22,565 nucleotides of DNA from Cloacibacterium caeni_C. GTDB taxonomy: Bacteria; Bacteroidota; Bacteroidia; Flavobacteriales; Weeksellaceae. Where the stretch lies: contig DITA01000050.1 in the NCBI GenBank assembly GCA_002422665.1, positions 1-22,565 of the forward strand, given 5' to 3'. Numbering within the stretch: position 1 is the first letter of the stretch; each line of letters begins with the position of its first letter. The translations under genes and the position numbers were made by a program. Shown piece after piece: positions 7,703 through 14,826 of this stretch. Below the pieces are notes generated by a model. The model searched no databases. It was not told where the DNA came from and saw only the letters and a list, made by a program, of their open reading frames with translations.

Positions 7703-8713
7703 TCAAATCATCACATCAACTTTTCTTGGTTGATAATTTTTAACAATTTTTGCGATTGCAGCAATGTGGTCAGGAGTTGTTCCGCAACAACCACCAACGA
7801 TATTTACCAATCCTTTTTCTGCGTATTCACGGATTTGTTCTGCCATAAATTCTGGAGATTCATCATATTGCCCGAAAGCATTCGGTAAACCAGCGTTTGG
7901 ATAAGCAGAAACGTAAAATTCTGAATTATTAGAAATGGTTTCTAAATAAGGCGTCAATTGTTTTGCACCTAGAGCACAGTTAAACCCAACGCTCAATAAA
8001 TTAAGATGAGAAATAGAAACCAAGAAAGCTTCAGCTGTTTGTCCACTTAAAGTTCTTCCAGACGCGTCTGTGATGGTTCCAGAAACCATAATTGGAATCT
8101 GAATTTTTCTTTCTTCTTGAATTTGGTCTATGGCAAAAAGTGCAGCTTTCGCATTTAAAGTGTCAAAAATGGTTTCCACTAAAAGAATATCAGAACCGCC
8201 ATCTAAAAGTGCTTCTGCTTGTTGTTTGTAAGCAATTCTTAACTCGTCAAAAGTAATGGCTCTGTAACCAGGGTCATTTACATCTGGAGAAAGAGATGCT
8301 GTTTTATTAGTAGGGCCAATAGAACCAGCAACAAATCTTGGTTTATCTGGAGTTAAAGCCGTGAATTCATCACAAACTTTTCTTGCAATTTTTGCGGATT
8401 CATAATTCAGTTCGTACACCAAATCTTCCATGTGGTAATCTGCCATTGCAATGGTAGTCGCAGAAAAAGTATTGGTTTCGATGATGTCTGCACCAGCTTC
8501 TAAATATTTTCTGTGTACCGCTTCAATAGCATGAGGCTGAGTAAGAGAAAGTAAATCATTATTTCCCTTTAATGGAGATTCCCAGTTTTTAAATCTCTCG
8601 CCACGATAGTCTTCTTCTGTAAACTGATATCGCTGAAGCATCGTTCCCATAGCTCCGTCTAGAACAAGGATTCTTTGCTGTAAATTTTGATAAAGTATGT
8701 CGCTATTTTGCAT
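7703..8713 (-). CDS. metH: Homocysteine S-methyltransferase part of split MetH
   Basis: The product (336 residues from ATG 8713) is the N-terminal module of methionine synthase: a zinc TIM barrel that activates homocysteine. Visible motifs are VLDGAMGTMLQ (17-27), ETNTFSAT (79-86), VAGSIGPTNK (128-137), and the zinc ligands Cys246 (VGFNCALG) and Cys309/Cys310 (GGCCGTTPDH), one residue off the E. coli numbering. The frame is open 17 codons further up to 8764, but that extension lies in the riboswitch expression platform and contains a candidate terminator, so the MQNSDILYQN start is preferred. The next gene, the rest of MetH, follows after 71 bases. Transcription is controlled by the SAM-I aptamer at 8777-8883. 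Confidence 0.95.
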   Translation of the reverse strand: MQNSDILYQNLQQRILVLDGAMGTMLQRYQFTEEDYRGERFKNWESPLKGNNDLLSLTQPHAIEAVHRKYLEAGADIIETNTFSATTIAMADYHMEDLVYELNYESAKIARKVCDEFTALTPDKPRFVAGSIGPTNKTASLSPDVNDPGYRAITFDELRIAYKQQAEALLDGGSDILLVETIFDTLNAKAALFAIDQIQEERKIQIPIMVSGTITDASGRTLSGQTAEAFLVSISHLNLLSVGFNCALGAKQLTPYLETISNNSEFYVSAYPNAGLPNAFGQYDESPEFMAEQIREYAEKGLVNIVGGCCGTTPDHIAAIAKIVKNYQPRKVDVMI

Positions 8714-8742
8714 TTCAATGTGATTAAAAAAATGAAATGCTA

Positions 8743-8766
8743 TAAGAAAAGTTGAGGGAATCAACT
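8743..8766 (-). terminator. Candidate terminator in the SAM riboswitch expression platform
   Basis: On the minus strand AGTTGA (8766-8761) pairs with TCAACT (8755-8750) around a 5-base loop and is followed by TTTCTTA. The 6-bp stem is short, so it could instead be part of a translational switch. It lies 11 bases after the 3' end of the aptamer and 30 bases before the chosen start. Confidence 0.5.
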
Positions 8767-8776
8767 GTTTTTATGT

Positions 8777-8883
8777 GTTATCTATCCCAAAAATGAGTAG
8801 AATGTAGCACCTTTTCTCGTTTCAGAAACGCGATAGGTTGCCAAGGTTTCACAGAGTCTAATCTCTCCACCTTTCTTGATAAC
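8777..8883 (-). promoter_or_regulatory. SAM-I (S-box) riboswitch aptamer
   Basis: Read on the minus strand, the leader has closing helix P1 GTTATC (8883-8878) / GATAAC (8782-8777), then AAGAAAGGTGGAGAGA, then GTGAAACCTTGGCAACC, and later AAGGTGCTACATTC, which match the core consensus of SAM-I riboswitches in order and spacing. SAM binding normally shuts down expression. The downstream genes are the two MetH halves and probably metF, the expected regulon. The aptamer ends 63 bases before the metH start. Confidence 0.95.
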
Positions 8884-8913
8884 ATTTCGATTATATGAAA
8901 GAACAAATCTTTT

Positions 8914-8922
8914 GCAAAGCTA
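8914..8922 (-). promoter_or_regulatory. -7 promoter box TAGCTTTGC for the methionine operon
   Basis: The minus strand reads TAGCTTTGC, an exact match to the Bacteroidota TAnnTTTG(C) box, 31 bases before the aptamer, so transcription would start near 8907. A TTG sits only 14 bases upstream (8939-8937), shorter than usual, so the -33 element is uncertain. Confidence 0.65.
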
Positions 8923-8998
8923 TATCATTTTTTTCACAATAAGAAATTGTCATTGAAAAAATTAATCTAAATGAAATTTCATAGTTTTTATTTTTTTC

Positions 8999-9007
8999 TA
9001 CCTTCGC
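8999..9007 (+). promoter_or_regulatory. Probable -7 box TACCTTCGC for the glucosidase gene
   Basis: TACCTTCGC differs by one base from TAnnTTTGC and lies 27 bases before ATG 9035, leaving a short leader. The -33 region at 8977-8980 reads TTTC rather than TTG. It is divergent from the methionine-operon promoter. Confidence 0.5.
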
Positions 9008-9034
9008 ATCATATTATTTAAAAAAATATTGGTT

Positions 9035-11647
9035 ATGAATGCTGAAAAAAAACGATTACAAGATATAAATTATAGAACTTGGGGACCTTATGTAAGCAAT
9101 AGACAGTGGGGAAACGTAAGAGAAGATTATTCCTTTGATGGAAATACTTGGGGAGCAACTGGTCATGATGATGCAGAAAGCAGAACTTACAGATGGGCAG
9201 AAGAAGGAATCGCGGGAATTTCTGATGACATGCAACGTTTGTGCTTCGCTTTTTCTTTTTGGAACAAGAAAGATAAAATGGTCAAAGAGCGTTTCTTTGG
9301 ATTGAGTAACCATCAAGGAAATCATGGTGAAGACATTAAAGAAATTTTCTATTATTTAGACAATACGCCTACTCATTCTTACATGAAAATGGTGTACAAA
9401 TATCCGCAGAATGCCTTTCCTTACGAAGATTTAATCAAGACAAATGCAGAACGAAGCAATAAGGAAACAGAATATGAAATTATAGATACGGGAATTTTTG
9501 ACCAAAATGAATATTTCGATATTTTTATAGAATATGCCAAAATTCACCATGATGATATTTTAATCAGAGTTACCGTCACCAACCGAAATACAGAAAAAGC
9601 ACCTTTGGTGATTCTCCCCACACTTTGGTACAGAAATAATTGGAGTTGGGGTTATAATTCTTATAAACCTAATTTTACAACGCGCCATCGTGGTCAAATA
9701 GAAATAGAACATGAGAGTTTGGGAATGAAAAAGCTTTATTCTCGTGACAAATCCGTGAAAATTCTTTTCTGTGAAAATGAAACCAATACCGAGGAATTAT
9801 TCGGAAAAAAATCTGAAAATAAATACTTTAAAGATGGAATTAACCATCATATCGTTCATCAAAAAAACACGGTAAATCCTAAAAAATTCGGAACGAAAGC
9901 AGCTTTTGTAATCGATACAGAATTAGAAGGAGCAGAAACTAAAACTTTTGATTTCAGAATGTCTCCTCATAAAATGGAGAACGCTTTTTTTGATTTTGAT
10001 GAGGTTTTTGAAGTAAGAAAAAAAGAATCGGATGAATTTTATGACGAAATTCAAAAAGATTTTAACTGCGAAGATGAAAAAAATGTGCAGCGACAAGCTT
10101 TTGCAGGATTGCTTTGGAACAAACAATTTTATCATTATAAAGTTGGAAAATGGTTAAATGGAGATCCTAATTTCCCAGTGGAAAGGAATTTTGAACATCA
10201 TGTAAGAAATGTAGAATGGAAACACATGAATTGCAAAGACATTATTTCTATGCCAGATAAATGGGAATATCCGTGGTTTGCAACGTGGGATTTAGCCTTT
10301 CACTGTGTGAGTTTTAGTATTTTAGACCCAGATTTTGCCAAAAATCAATTGCAGTTATTGACCAAAGAATGGTACATGCATCCTAACGGTCAGCTTCCTG
10401 CGTATGAATGGGATTTTTCAGATGTCAATCCGCCAGTTCACGCATGGAGTACCTTTAGAGTTTTTAAAATCGATGAAAAAATCAATGGAAAACCAGATAT
10501 TCATTTCTTAGAAAGTGTTTTTCAGAAATTATTGCTCAATTTTACGTGGTGGGTAAACCGAAAAGATAAAAACGGAAAGAATGTTTTTGGAGGAGGATTT
10601 CTTGGATTGGATAACATTGGTGCTTTTGACCGAAATATGCAGTTTAAAAATGGAGAATATCTAGAACAAGCTGATGGAACTTCTTGGATGGCGATGTTTG
10701 CTCTGAATATGATGAGAATTTCTATGGAGTTGGCGCTATATAATCCAGTTTATGAAGATATGGCGATTAAATTTTTCGAGCATTATCTCTACATTGCAGA
10801 AGCTATGGAAAATCTTGGCGAAGGAAAAAATGGACTTTGGAACGAAGAAGACGGATTTTTCTATGACGTATTGCAACTTAACGACGGAACGGGAATTTCT
10901 TTAAAATTAAGAAGTATTGTAGGGCTTATTCCTATGTTTGCGGTAGAAGTGATAGAACACGAAATGCTTCAAAAACTGCCTAATTTTACCGAAAGAATGG
11001 ATTGGATTCTAAAAAATAAACCTGAACTAGCCAAATTGGTTTCGCATTGGGATGTAGAAGGAAAAGGCAGAAAACATCTCATGAGTATTTTGAGAAAAAC
11101 GAGATTGACCAAAATTCTGAATAGAATGTTAGACGAAAAAGAATTTTTAAGTGAATTTGGAATTCGTTCGATGTCAAAAGTGTATGAAAAAAATCCGTTT
11201 CAATTAGAAATTAATGGCATCAATCACGTTGTACATTATACGCCTGCCGAAAGTGATAGTCGAATGTTTGGCGGAAACAGCAATTGGAGAGGTCCGATTT
11301 GGTTCCCGATTAATTTTTTAATTGTAGAAAGTCTTCAGCGATTTTATTTTTATTACGACGAAAGTTTGAAAGTGGAGCTTCCTACTGGAAGCGGAAATTT
11401 CCAAAATCTAAATTATGTAGCAGATCATTTGAGTCAAAGATTGTGCAATATTTTCTTGCCAGACAAAGACGGAAATCGTGCTTTTAATGGGAATATAGAT
11501 AAATTAAACCATGACGAACATTTCAAAAATTACGTGATGTTCTATGAATATTTTCATGGAGATAATGGTCGGGGAGTAGGCGCTTCTCACCAAACTGGTT
11601 GGACTTCTACTGTTGCCAAATTAATAAATCCGAGATTAAAAAATTAG
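9035..11647 (+). CDS. GH63-like glucosidase (MGH1-type glycoside hydrolase)
   Basis: The 870-residue product resembles the bacterial glucosidases related to GH63 (the YgjK/mannosylglycerate-hydrolase-like alpha/alpha-barrel group), which cleave alpha-glucosides by inversion. An N-terminal beta-sandwich (about 1-320, with WGPYVSNRQWGNV at 16-28) precedes a C-terminal barrel. The barrel shows WFATWDLAFHC with Asp419, the position of the general acid in this superfamily, plus GLDNIGAFDR, GTSWMAMFALNMM and NSNWRGPIWFPIN segments; Glu739 (TPAESDSR) is one candidate for the second carboxylate. There is no signal peptide, so it should be cytoplasmic. The frame is open to a TTG at 9029, but ATG 9035 is the natural start. 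The substrate cannot be specified from sequence. The gene stands alone, divergent from the methionine operon. Confidence 0.88.
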   Translation: MNAEKKRLQDINYRTWGPYVSNRQWGNVREDYSFDGNTWGATGHDDAESRTYRWAEEGIAGISDDMQRLCFAFSFWNKKDKMVKERFFGLSNHQGNHGEDIKEIFYYLDNTPTHSYMKMVYKYPQNAFPYEDLIKTNAERSNKETEYEIIDTGIFDQNEYFDIFIEYAKIHHDDILIRVTVTNRNTEKAPLVILPTLWYRNNWSWGYNSYKPNFTTRHRGQIEIEHESLGMKKLYSRDKSVKILFCENETNTEELFGKKSENKYFKDGINHHIVHQKNTVNPKKFGTKAAFVIDTELEGAETKTFDFRMSPHKMENAFFDFDEVFEVRKKESDEFYDEIQKDFNCEDEKNVQRQAFAGLLWNKQFYHYKVGKWLNGDPNFPVERNFEHHVRNVEWKHMNCKDIISMPDKWEYPWFATWDLAFHCVSFSILDPDFAKNQLQLLTKEWYMHPNGQLPAYEWDFSDVNPPVHAWSTFRVFKIDEKINGKPDIHFLESVFQKLLLNFTWWVNRKDKNGKNVFGGGFLGLDNIGAFDRNMQFKNGEYLEQADGTSWMAMFALNMMRISMELALYNPVYEDMAIKFFEHYLYIAEAMENLGEGKNGLWNEEDGFFYDVLQLNDGTGISLKLRSIVGLIPMFAVEVIEHEMLQKLPNFTERMDWILKNKPELAKLVSHWDVEGKGRKHLMSILRKTRLTKILNRMLDEKEFLSEFGIRSMSKVYEKNPFQLEINGINHVVHYTPAESDSRMFGGNSNWRGPIWFPINFLIVESLQRFYFYYDESLKVELPTGSGNFQNLNYVADHLSQRLCNIFLPDKDGNRAFNGNIDKLNHDEHFKNYVMFYEYFHGDNGRGVGASHQTGWTSTVAKLINPRLKN

Positions 11648-11694
11648 ATTTTTTTGATTTTCTTCCTTTAAGATTGAAGGGAAAAAATAAAAAA

Positions 11695-12954
11695 TTAATC
11701 TTTTAAAATTTTCAGACCAATACTACAATTCAAGCAGTTTTTGTATGAGCATAAATGTTTATGATGATACAAAAACGCTTGGGTTTCTAATGCTGAACTA
11801 AATTTTACGTTCAATTTTTTCCATGAATATATGATAGAATTTTTTTCAGGGCTTAGATTTTTGTAAAAGTCTAAAACTTGGTCAGTTTTTTCGGGATTTA
11901 TATTTTTAAAATACGTGTAAATAATTGGTAAAACTGCATTGATGAGAAGAATTTCTATAAAATCGTCAGACAATTTTTTCTCTATTTTTTCTTCTGAAGT
12001 TTTTTCGAACGTGTAGTGATTTTGCCAAAATTCTGAAGTTTTTACTTTTTCGAAAAGTGATTTTAATTCCTGAATATTTTTAGCCTTTAAAATTTTAGAA
12101 AATAAATTGGGTTGAAGATGATACAGCATCGCCAACTGAGAAAGCCGAATCGTAGGAAATGAAGGAGGCATTAAACGCATAAATTTTACTGGAAAAGTTT
12201 GTTCTGAAATTTTAAATTTAGTTTTCATAAATTCAAATTCTCTCTTCCATTTTTGATTGATTTCGGTTTCTCTTTCTAATAAATTTGCTTTCCCAAAAAG
12301 TAAACTTTCTAGCTGAAATTGATTTTGCGAAATCTTCTGAACGATTTTGAAATCAATGTTTTCTGCAATATTTTGATAAATTTCCGCATTTACTTTCAAA
12401 CCAAAACTATACGCTAGTTTTTGAAATAAAACAGCTTCGTAATTGTTTTTTGATTGAGTTAAAAGTTGGTAAATTTCTATAGATTTTTCGTCTAGTTTTT
12501 TGAGTAAAGTCTCTTCTGAAAAAAGAAAAGGAACTTTAGAAGCATCAAAGATGCTTTCGCAATGAATGAACTGATATTGGTTTTCTAAAGTTTGATATTT
12601 GGCAAGAATTTCCTCATTAATATAATCTTTCAGTTCTAAAGTAGGAATTCCGGCTTCTTTGAGTTCAGAAACATCTATGTCATTAAAATAAACAACATGC
12701 AGAATTACTGATTGATAGTCTTTTTGAAGGTCATGATTGTGAAAATACCAGTCCGAAGATTTTACATGAATTTCTATGTTTCCTGCTAAAACGATGTTTT
12801 TCGTTTTAATTTTTGCCAAAGAAAAATCTGGACCTGAATTGGTGTTCAATATTCCAAAATCTAGAATTTCGATTGGGTTTCCATCGGTATCTTTGAAATC
12901 AAACTTGGAAAATATCTTATACTTCCAAAGATATTGGAGTAAATTTTCGTTCAT
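11695..12954 (-). CDS. DUF2851 family protein
   Basis: I recognise the 419-residue product as DUF2851, a family typical of Bacteroidota with no established function. The conserved N-terminal core reads NTNSGPDFSLAKI (37-49), AGNIEIHVKSSDW (57-69), HNHD (72-75) and VILHVVYFND (83-92). The acid/His spacing (Asp43, Glu61, His63, Asp68) looks like a metal-binding or nuclease-type site, which is inference only. The C-terminus has His397/His398/His400 and three cysteines (Cys402, Cys407, Cys410) that could bind a metal. There is no signal peptide or membrane segment. It lies downstream of the GxxExxY gene on the same strand but separated by a 63-base repeat-like gap, and converges on the GH63-like gene. 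Confidence 0.85.
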   Translation of the reverse strand: MNENLLQYLWKYKIFSKFDFKDTDGNPIEILDFGILNTNSGPDFSLAKIKTKNIVLAGNIEIHVKSSDWYFHNHDLQKDYQSVILHVVYFNDIDVSELKEAGIPTLELKDYINEEILAKYQTLENQYQFIHCESIFDASKVPFLFSEETLLKKLDEKSIEIYQLLTQSKNNYEAVLFQKLAYSFGLKVNAEIYQNIAENIDFKIVQKISQNQFQLESLLFGKANLLERETEINQKWKREFEFMKTKFKISEQTFPVKFMRLMPPSFPTIRLSQLAMLYHLQPNLFSKILKAKNIQELKSLFEKVKTSEFWQNHYTFEKTSEEKIEKKLSDDFIEILLINAVLPIIYTYFKNINPEKTDQVLDFYKNLSPEKNSIIYSWKKLNVKFSSALETQAFLYHHKHLCSYKNCLNCSIGLKILKD

Positions 12955-12967
12955 GGTGGTTTAGTTT

Positions 12968-13016
12968 TTTATTTCACGCAAAGGCGCAATGGTTTTTTAC
13001 GCAAAGCGCGCAACGT
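12968..13016. repeat. Left border repeat of the GxxExxY gene
   Basis: It contains CACGCAAAGGCGCAATGG (12975-12992) and ACGCAAAGCGCGCAACG (12999-13015), a tandem CGCAAAG-type repeat. Its complement is partly matched, in opposite orientation, at 13451-13493 on the other side of the gene. Confidence 0.6.
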
Positions 13017-13017
13017 T

Positions 13018-13395
13018 TTATAAATTATTTACAATTCTATGAATTCCATGTTTTAGTAGTTTATTATTAAAATTGATTAACAATCCTAATTTTATACCAG
13101 ATAATTTTAAGTAAGTTAAAGTTTGAGAAAAATGAACTGGAGCAAGATTTTCAACTGATTTTATTTCTATTAGTACTTTATTTTCTACTAAAATATCAAT
13201 TCTGTAACCAATATCTTGCTTCACTTCTTTATAAATAAAAGGCATTGCTAATTGTTGTTTTACCTCAAATCCATTTTCTCTTAAATCATAAACTAAAGCG
13301 TTTTCGTAGGCAGATTCTAATAATCCTGCACCAATGTTTTTATGAAGTTCCATTGCAATACCAATAATTGCATAAGAGATTTCGTTTTCTGTCAT
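13018..13395 (-). CDS. GxxExxY family protein (PD-(D/E)XK nuclease-like)
   Basis: The 125-residue product has the family signature GLLESAY (24-30), preceded by the usual amphipathic helix with ELHKNIGAG. The core YRIDILVENKVLIEIKSVE (64-82) gives Asp67 and Glu77-x-Lys79, the PD-(D/E)XK arrangement that places this family in the PDDEXK_3 group, followed by Gln91 in the expected helix. Length matches the family. No role is established; despite the nuclease-like fold I know of no proven activity. The gene is sandwiched between two inverted, TTTCACGCAA-containing repeats, and a 14-bp inverted repeat lies 6 bases upstream of the start, suggesting that it sits in a discrete cassette between bshA and the DUF2851 gene. 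Confidence 0.93.
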   Translation of the reverse strand: MTENEISYAIIGIAMELHKNIGAGLLESAYENALVYDLRENGFEVKQQLAMPFIYKEVKQDIGYRIDILVENKVLIEIKSVENLAPVHFSQTLTYLKLSGIKLGLLINFNNKLLKHGIHRIVNNL

Positions 13396-13401
13396 GGTTA
13401 A

Positions 13402-13444
13402 TAGTTTTAATAAAAGTAAAATTACTTATTTTTTATTAAAACTA
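13402..13444. repeat. Perfect 14-bp inverted repeat upstream of the GxxExxY gene
   Basis: TAGTTTTAATAAAA (13402-13415) and TTTTATTAAAACTA (13431-13444) pair perfectly around a 15-base loop. It lies between the bshA stop and the GxxExxY start. It could be an operator, an RNA hairpin or a weak terminator for bshA. Confidence 0.6.
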
Positions 13445-13450
13445 GTTTTC

Positions 13451-13493
13451 GTATTCTTTGCGAATAACTTTGCGACATTGCGTGAAAAATAAA
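13451..13493. repeat. Right border repeat of the GxxExxY gene
   Basis: It reads CTTTGCG, ACTTTGCGACATTGCGTGAAAAATAAA. The reverse complement (TTTATTTTTCACGCAATGTCGCAAAG...) aligns with the left border TTTATTTCACGCAAAGGCGCAATGG with a 2-base gap and few mismatches. Confidence 0.55.
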
Positions 13494-14633
13494 TTAAGCC
13501 ATTTTATGAAATTCTTCTAGCGTTTCTTCATACATTTTTTCATAAATCGGAAGAATATTGACCAAGTCAAATTCCAATGCTCTGGCTTTTGCATTTTTCT
13601 TAATCTTTGACAGAAGTTTATCGTCTGAAAGCAATTTTATCGCATAACTTGCCATGGCTTCTACATTTCCTACTTCTGCTAAAAATCCGGTTTCTCCCTG
13701 AATGTTTACCTCTGGTATTCCACCTGCATTACTCGAAATTACTGGCGTTTCTGCTGCCATTGCTTCTAATGCTGCCAAACCGAAACTTTCCTGTTCAGAA
13801 GGCAATAAGAATACATCTGCAAACTTCAGAATTTGATATAAATTATCTACTTTTCCGAGAAGTTTAATTTTGTTGATGAGGTGCGGGTTTTCATTGATGA
13901 ATTCATTGATGACTTCTACATCTGGACCGTCTCCCAAAATCAATAATTTAGATTTTACCGATTTTTCAACTTTGTTGAAAATGTCTAAAACATCTTTAAT
14001 TCTCTTTACTGGACGAAGATTGGAAACGTGAATCAGAATTTTTTCATCTTCATTGGCAAAATGATTTCTTTGGCAAGTTTTTAAATCTTCAAATTCTGTA
14101 TTGTCGATGAAATTGGTGATGACTTCAATCTCTTTTGTGATTTTAAAAAATTTCAAAGTATCACTTTTCAAACTTTCAGAAACCGTGGTGATTTTATCAG
14201 AATGATTGATGGAAAATTCTACCGCATGTTTGTAACTTGGGTGTTGACCAACCAAAGTAATATCTGTTCCGTGAAGTGTGGTAACTAACGGAATATCAGC
14301 GTTTTCTTCTTTCAGCATTTGCTTGGCGAAAAAAGCAGCATAAGCATAAGGAATGGCGTAATGCGCGTGCAAAATATCTAATTTGTACAATTTCACCACT
14401 TGATAAATTGTGGAAGAAAGTGCAATATCAAACGGTTGGTGTTTGAACAAAGGATAGGTTTGTACATTTACTTTGTGGAAGAAAATGTTTGGGTCAGTCA
14501 TGTCCAATCTTGCAGGCAATTCAGAGGAAATGAAGTGTACTTCATAACCTTTTTTGGCAAGAGACATTCCGAGTTCTGTGGCTACGATTCCGCTACCACC
14601 ATATGTTGGATAACAAAGGATTCCTATTTTCAT
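13494..14633 (-). CDS. bshA: N-acetyl-alpha-D-glucosaminyl L-malate synthase (bacillithiol step 1)
   Basis: BshA is a GT4 glycosyltransferase that joins GlcNAc from UDP-GlcNAc to L-malate, the first step in making bacillithiol, a low-molecular-weight thiol. The 379-residue product begins MKIGILCYPTYGGSGIVATELG, the BshA-type N-terminal nucleotide/acceptor loop (Gly12-Gly13-Ser14-Gly15). It has LDILHAHYAIPYA (85-97), TTLHGTDITLVG (118-129), VSNLRPVKRI (203-212), and the GT4 signature PSEQESFGLAALEAMA (278-293) with the E-x7-E pair Glu282/Glu290. It is cytoplasmic. No other bsh genes are in the window. The stop is followed by the GxxExxY cassette and the start is preceded by a repeat-rich spacer; no clear promoter box was found. 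Confidence 0.94.
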   Translation of the reverse strand: MKIGILCYPTYGGSGIVATELGMSLAKKGYEVHFISSELPARLDMTDPNIFFHKVNVQTYPLFKHQPFDIALSSTIYQVVKLYKLDILHAHYAIPYAYAAFFAKQMLKEENADIPLVTTLHGTDITLVGQHPSYKHAVEFSINHSDKITTVSESLKSDTLKFFKITKEIEVITNFIDNTEFEDLKTCQRNHFANEDEKILIHVSNLRPVKRIKDVLDIFNKVEKSVKSKLLILGDGPDVEVINEFINENPHLINKIKLLGKVDNLYQILKFADVFLLPSEQESFGLAALEAMAAETPVISSNAGGIPEVNIQGETGFLAEVGNVEAMASYAIKLLSDDKLLSKIKKNAKARALEFDLVNILPIYEKMYEETLEEFHKMA

Positions 14634-14690
14634 TTTATTATTTGTGAAACGAAGTTTTCCGTTTCTGTTTTTAAATTTATTATATTTTTT

Positions 14691-14819
14691 TTAACCACAA
14701 AAGGAACAAAAGCTATATAAATTTTTGAGTTAATCAAAAGTAAAAAAAGGATCAGTTTTTCTTTTTTTACTTTTGTAATACTTGTTTTCAATCATTTCTT
14801 TTGATGCTTTTGCGGTTAA
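14691..14819. repeat. Nested inverted repeats between the GH3 gene and bshA
   Basis: An outer imperfect inverted repeat, TTAACCACAAAAG (14691-14703) against CTTTTGCGGTTAA (14807-14819) with one mismatch, surrounds a perfect inner 15-bp inverted repeat (14735-14749/14761-14775). TTAACCnCAAAAG-type pieces are typical intergenic Bacteroidota repeats. There is no gene in this spacer. Confidence 0.55.
14735..14775 (-). terminator. Hairpin downstream of the GH3 gene, probable terminator
   Basis: CAAAAGTAAAAAAAG (14735-14749) pairs perfectly with CTTTTTTTACTTTTG (14761-14775) around an 11-base loop. It lies 52 bases after the GH3 stop on the minus strand. The stem is AT-rich and no clean T tract follows outside it, so termination strength is uncertain. 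Confidence 0.45.
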
Positions 14820-14826
14820 ATTTTTT

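Noticed and set aside
8714..8764. N-terminal extension of the homocysteine half of MetH
   Set aside because: It lies in the riboswitch expression platform, includes the candidate terminator stem, and has no counterpart in MetH; the start at 8713 gives E. coli-like numbering.
11655..11687. Hairpin between the convergent GH63-like and DUF2851 genes
   Set aside because: The TTCCTT/AAGGGAA pairing needs a bulge and is not followed by T's on either strand, so a terminator call is too weak.
12968..13493. CRISPR-like or tandem-repeat reading of the CGCAAAG copies
   Set aside because: There are only a few short degenerate copies with no regular spacers; inverted border repeats explain them better.
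14400..14720. 106-codon plus-strand open frame opposite the start of bshA
   Set aside because: It is antisense to a well-supported gene, runs into the repeat spacer, and shows no recognisable protein features.
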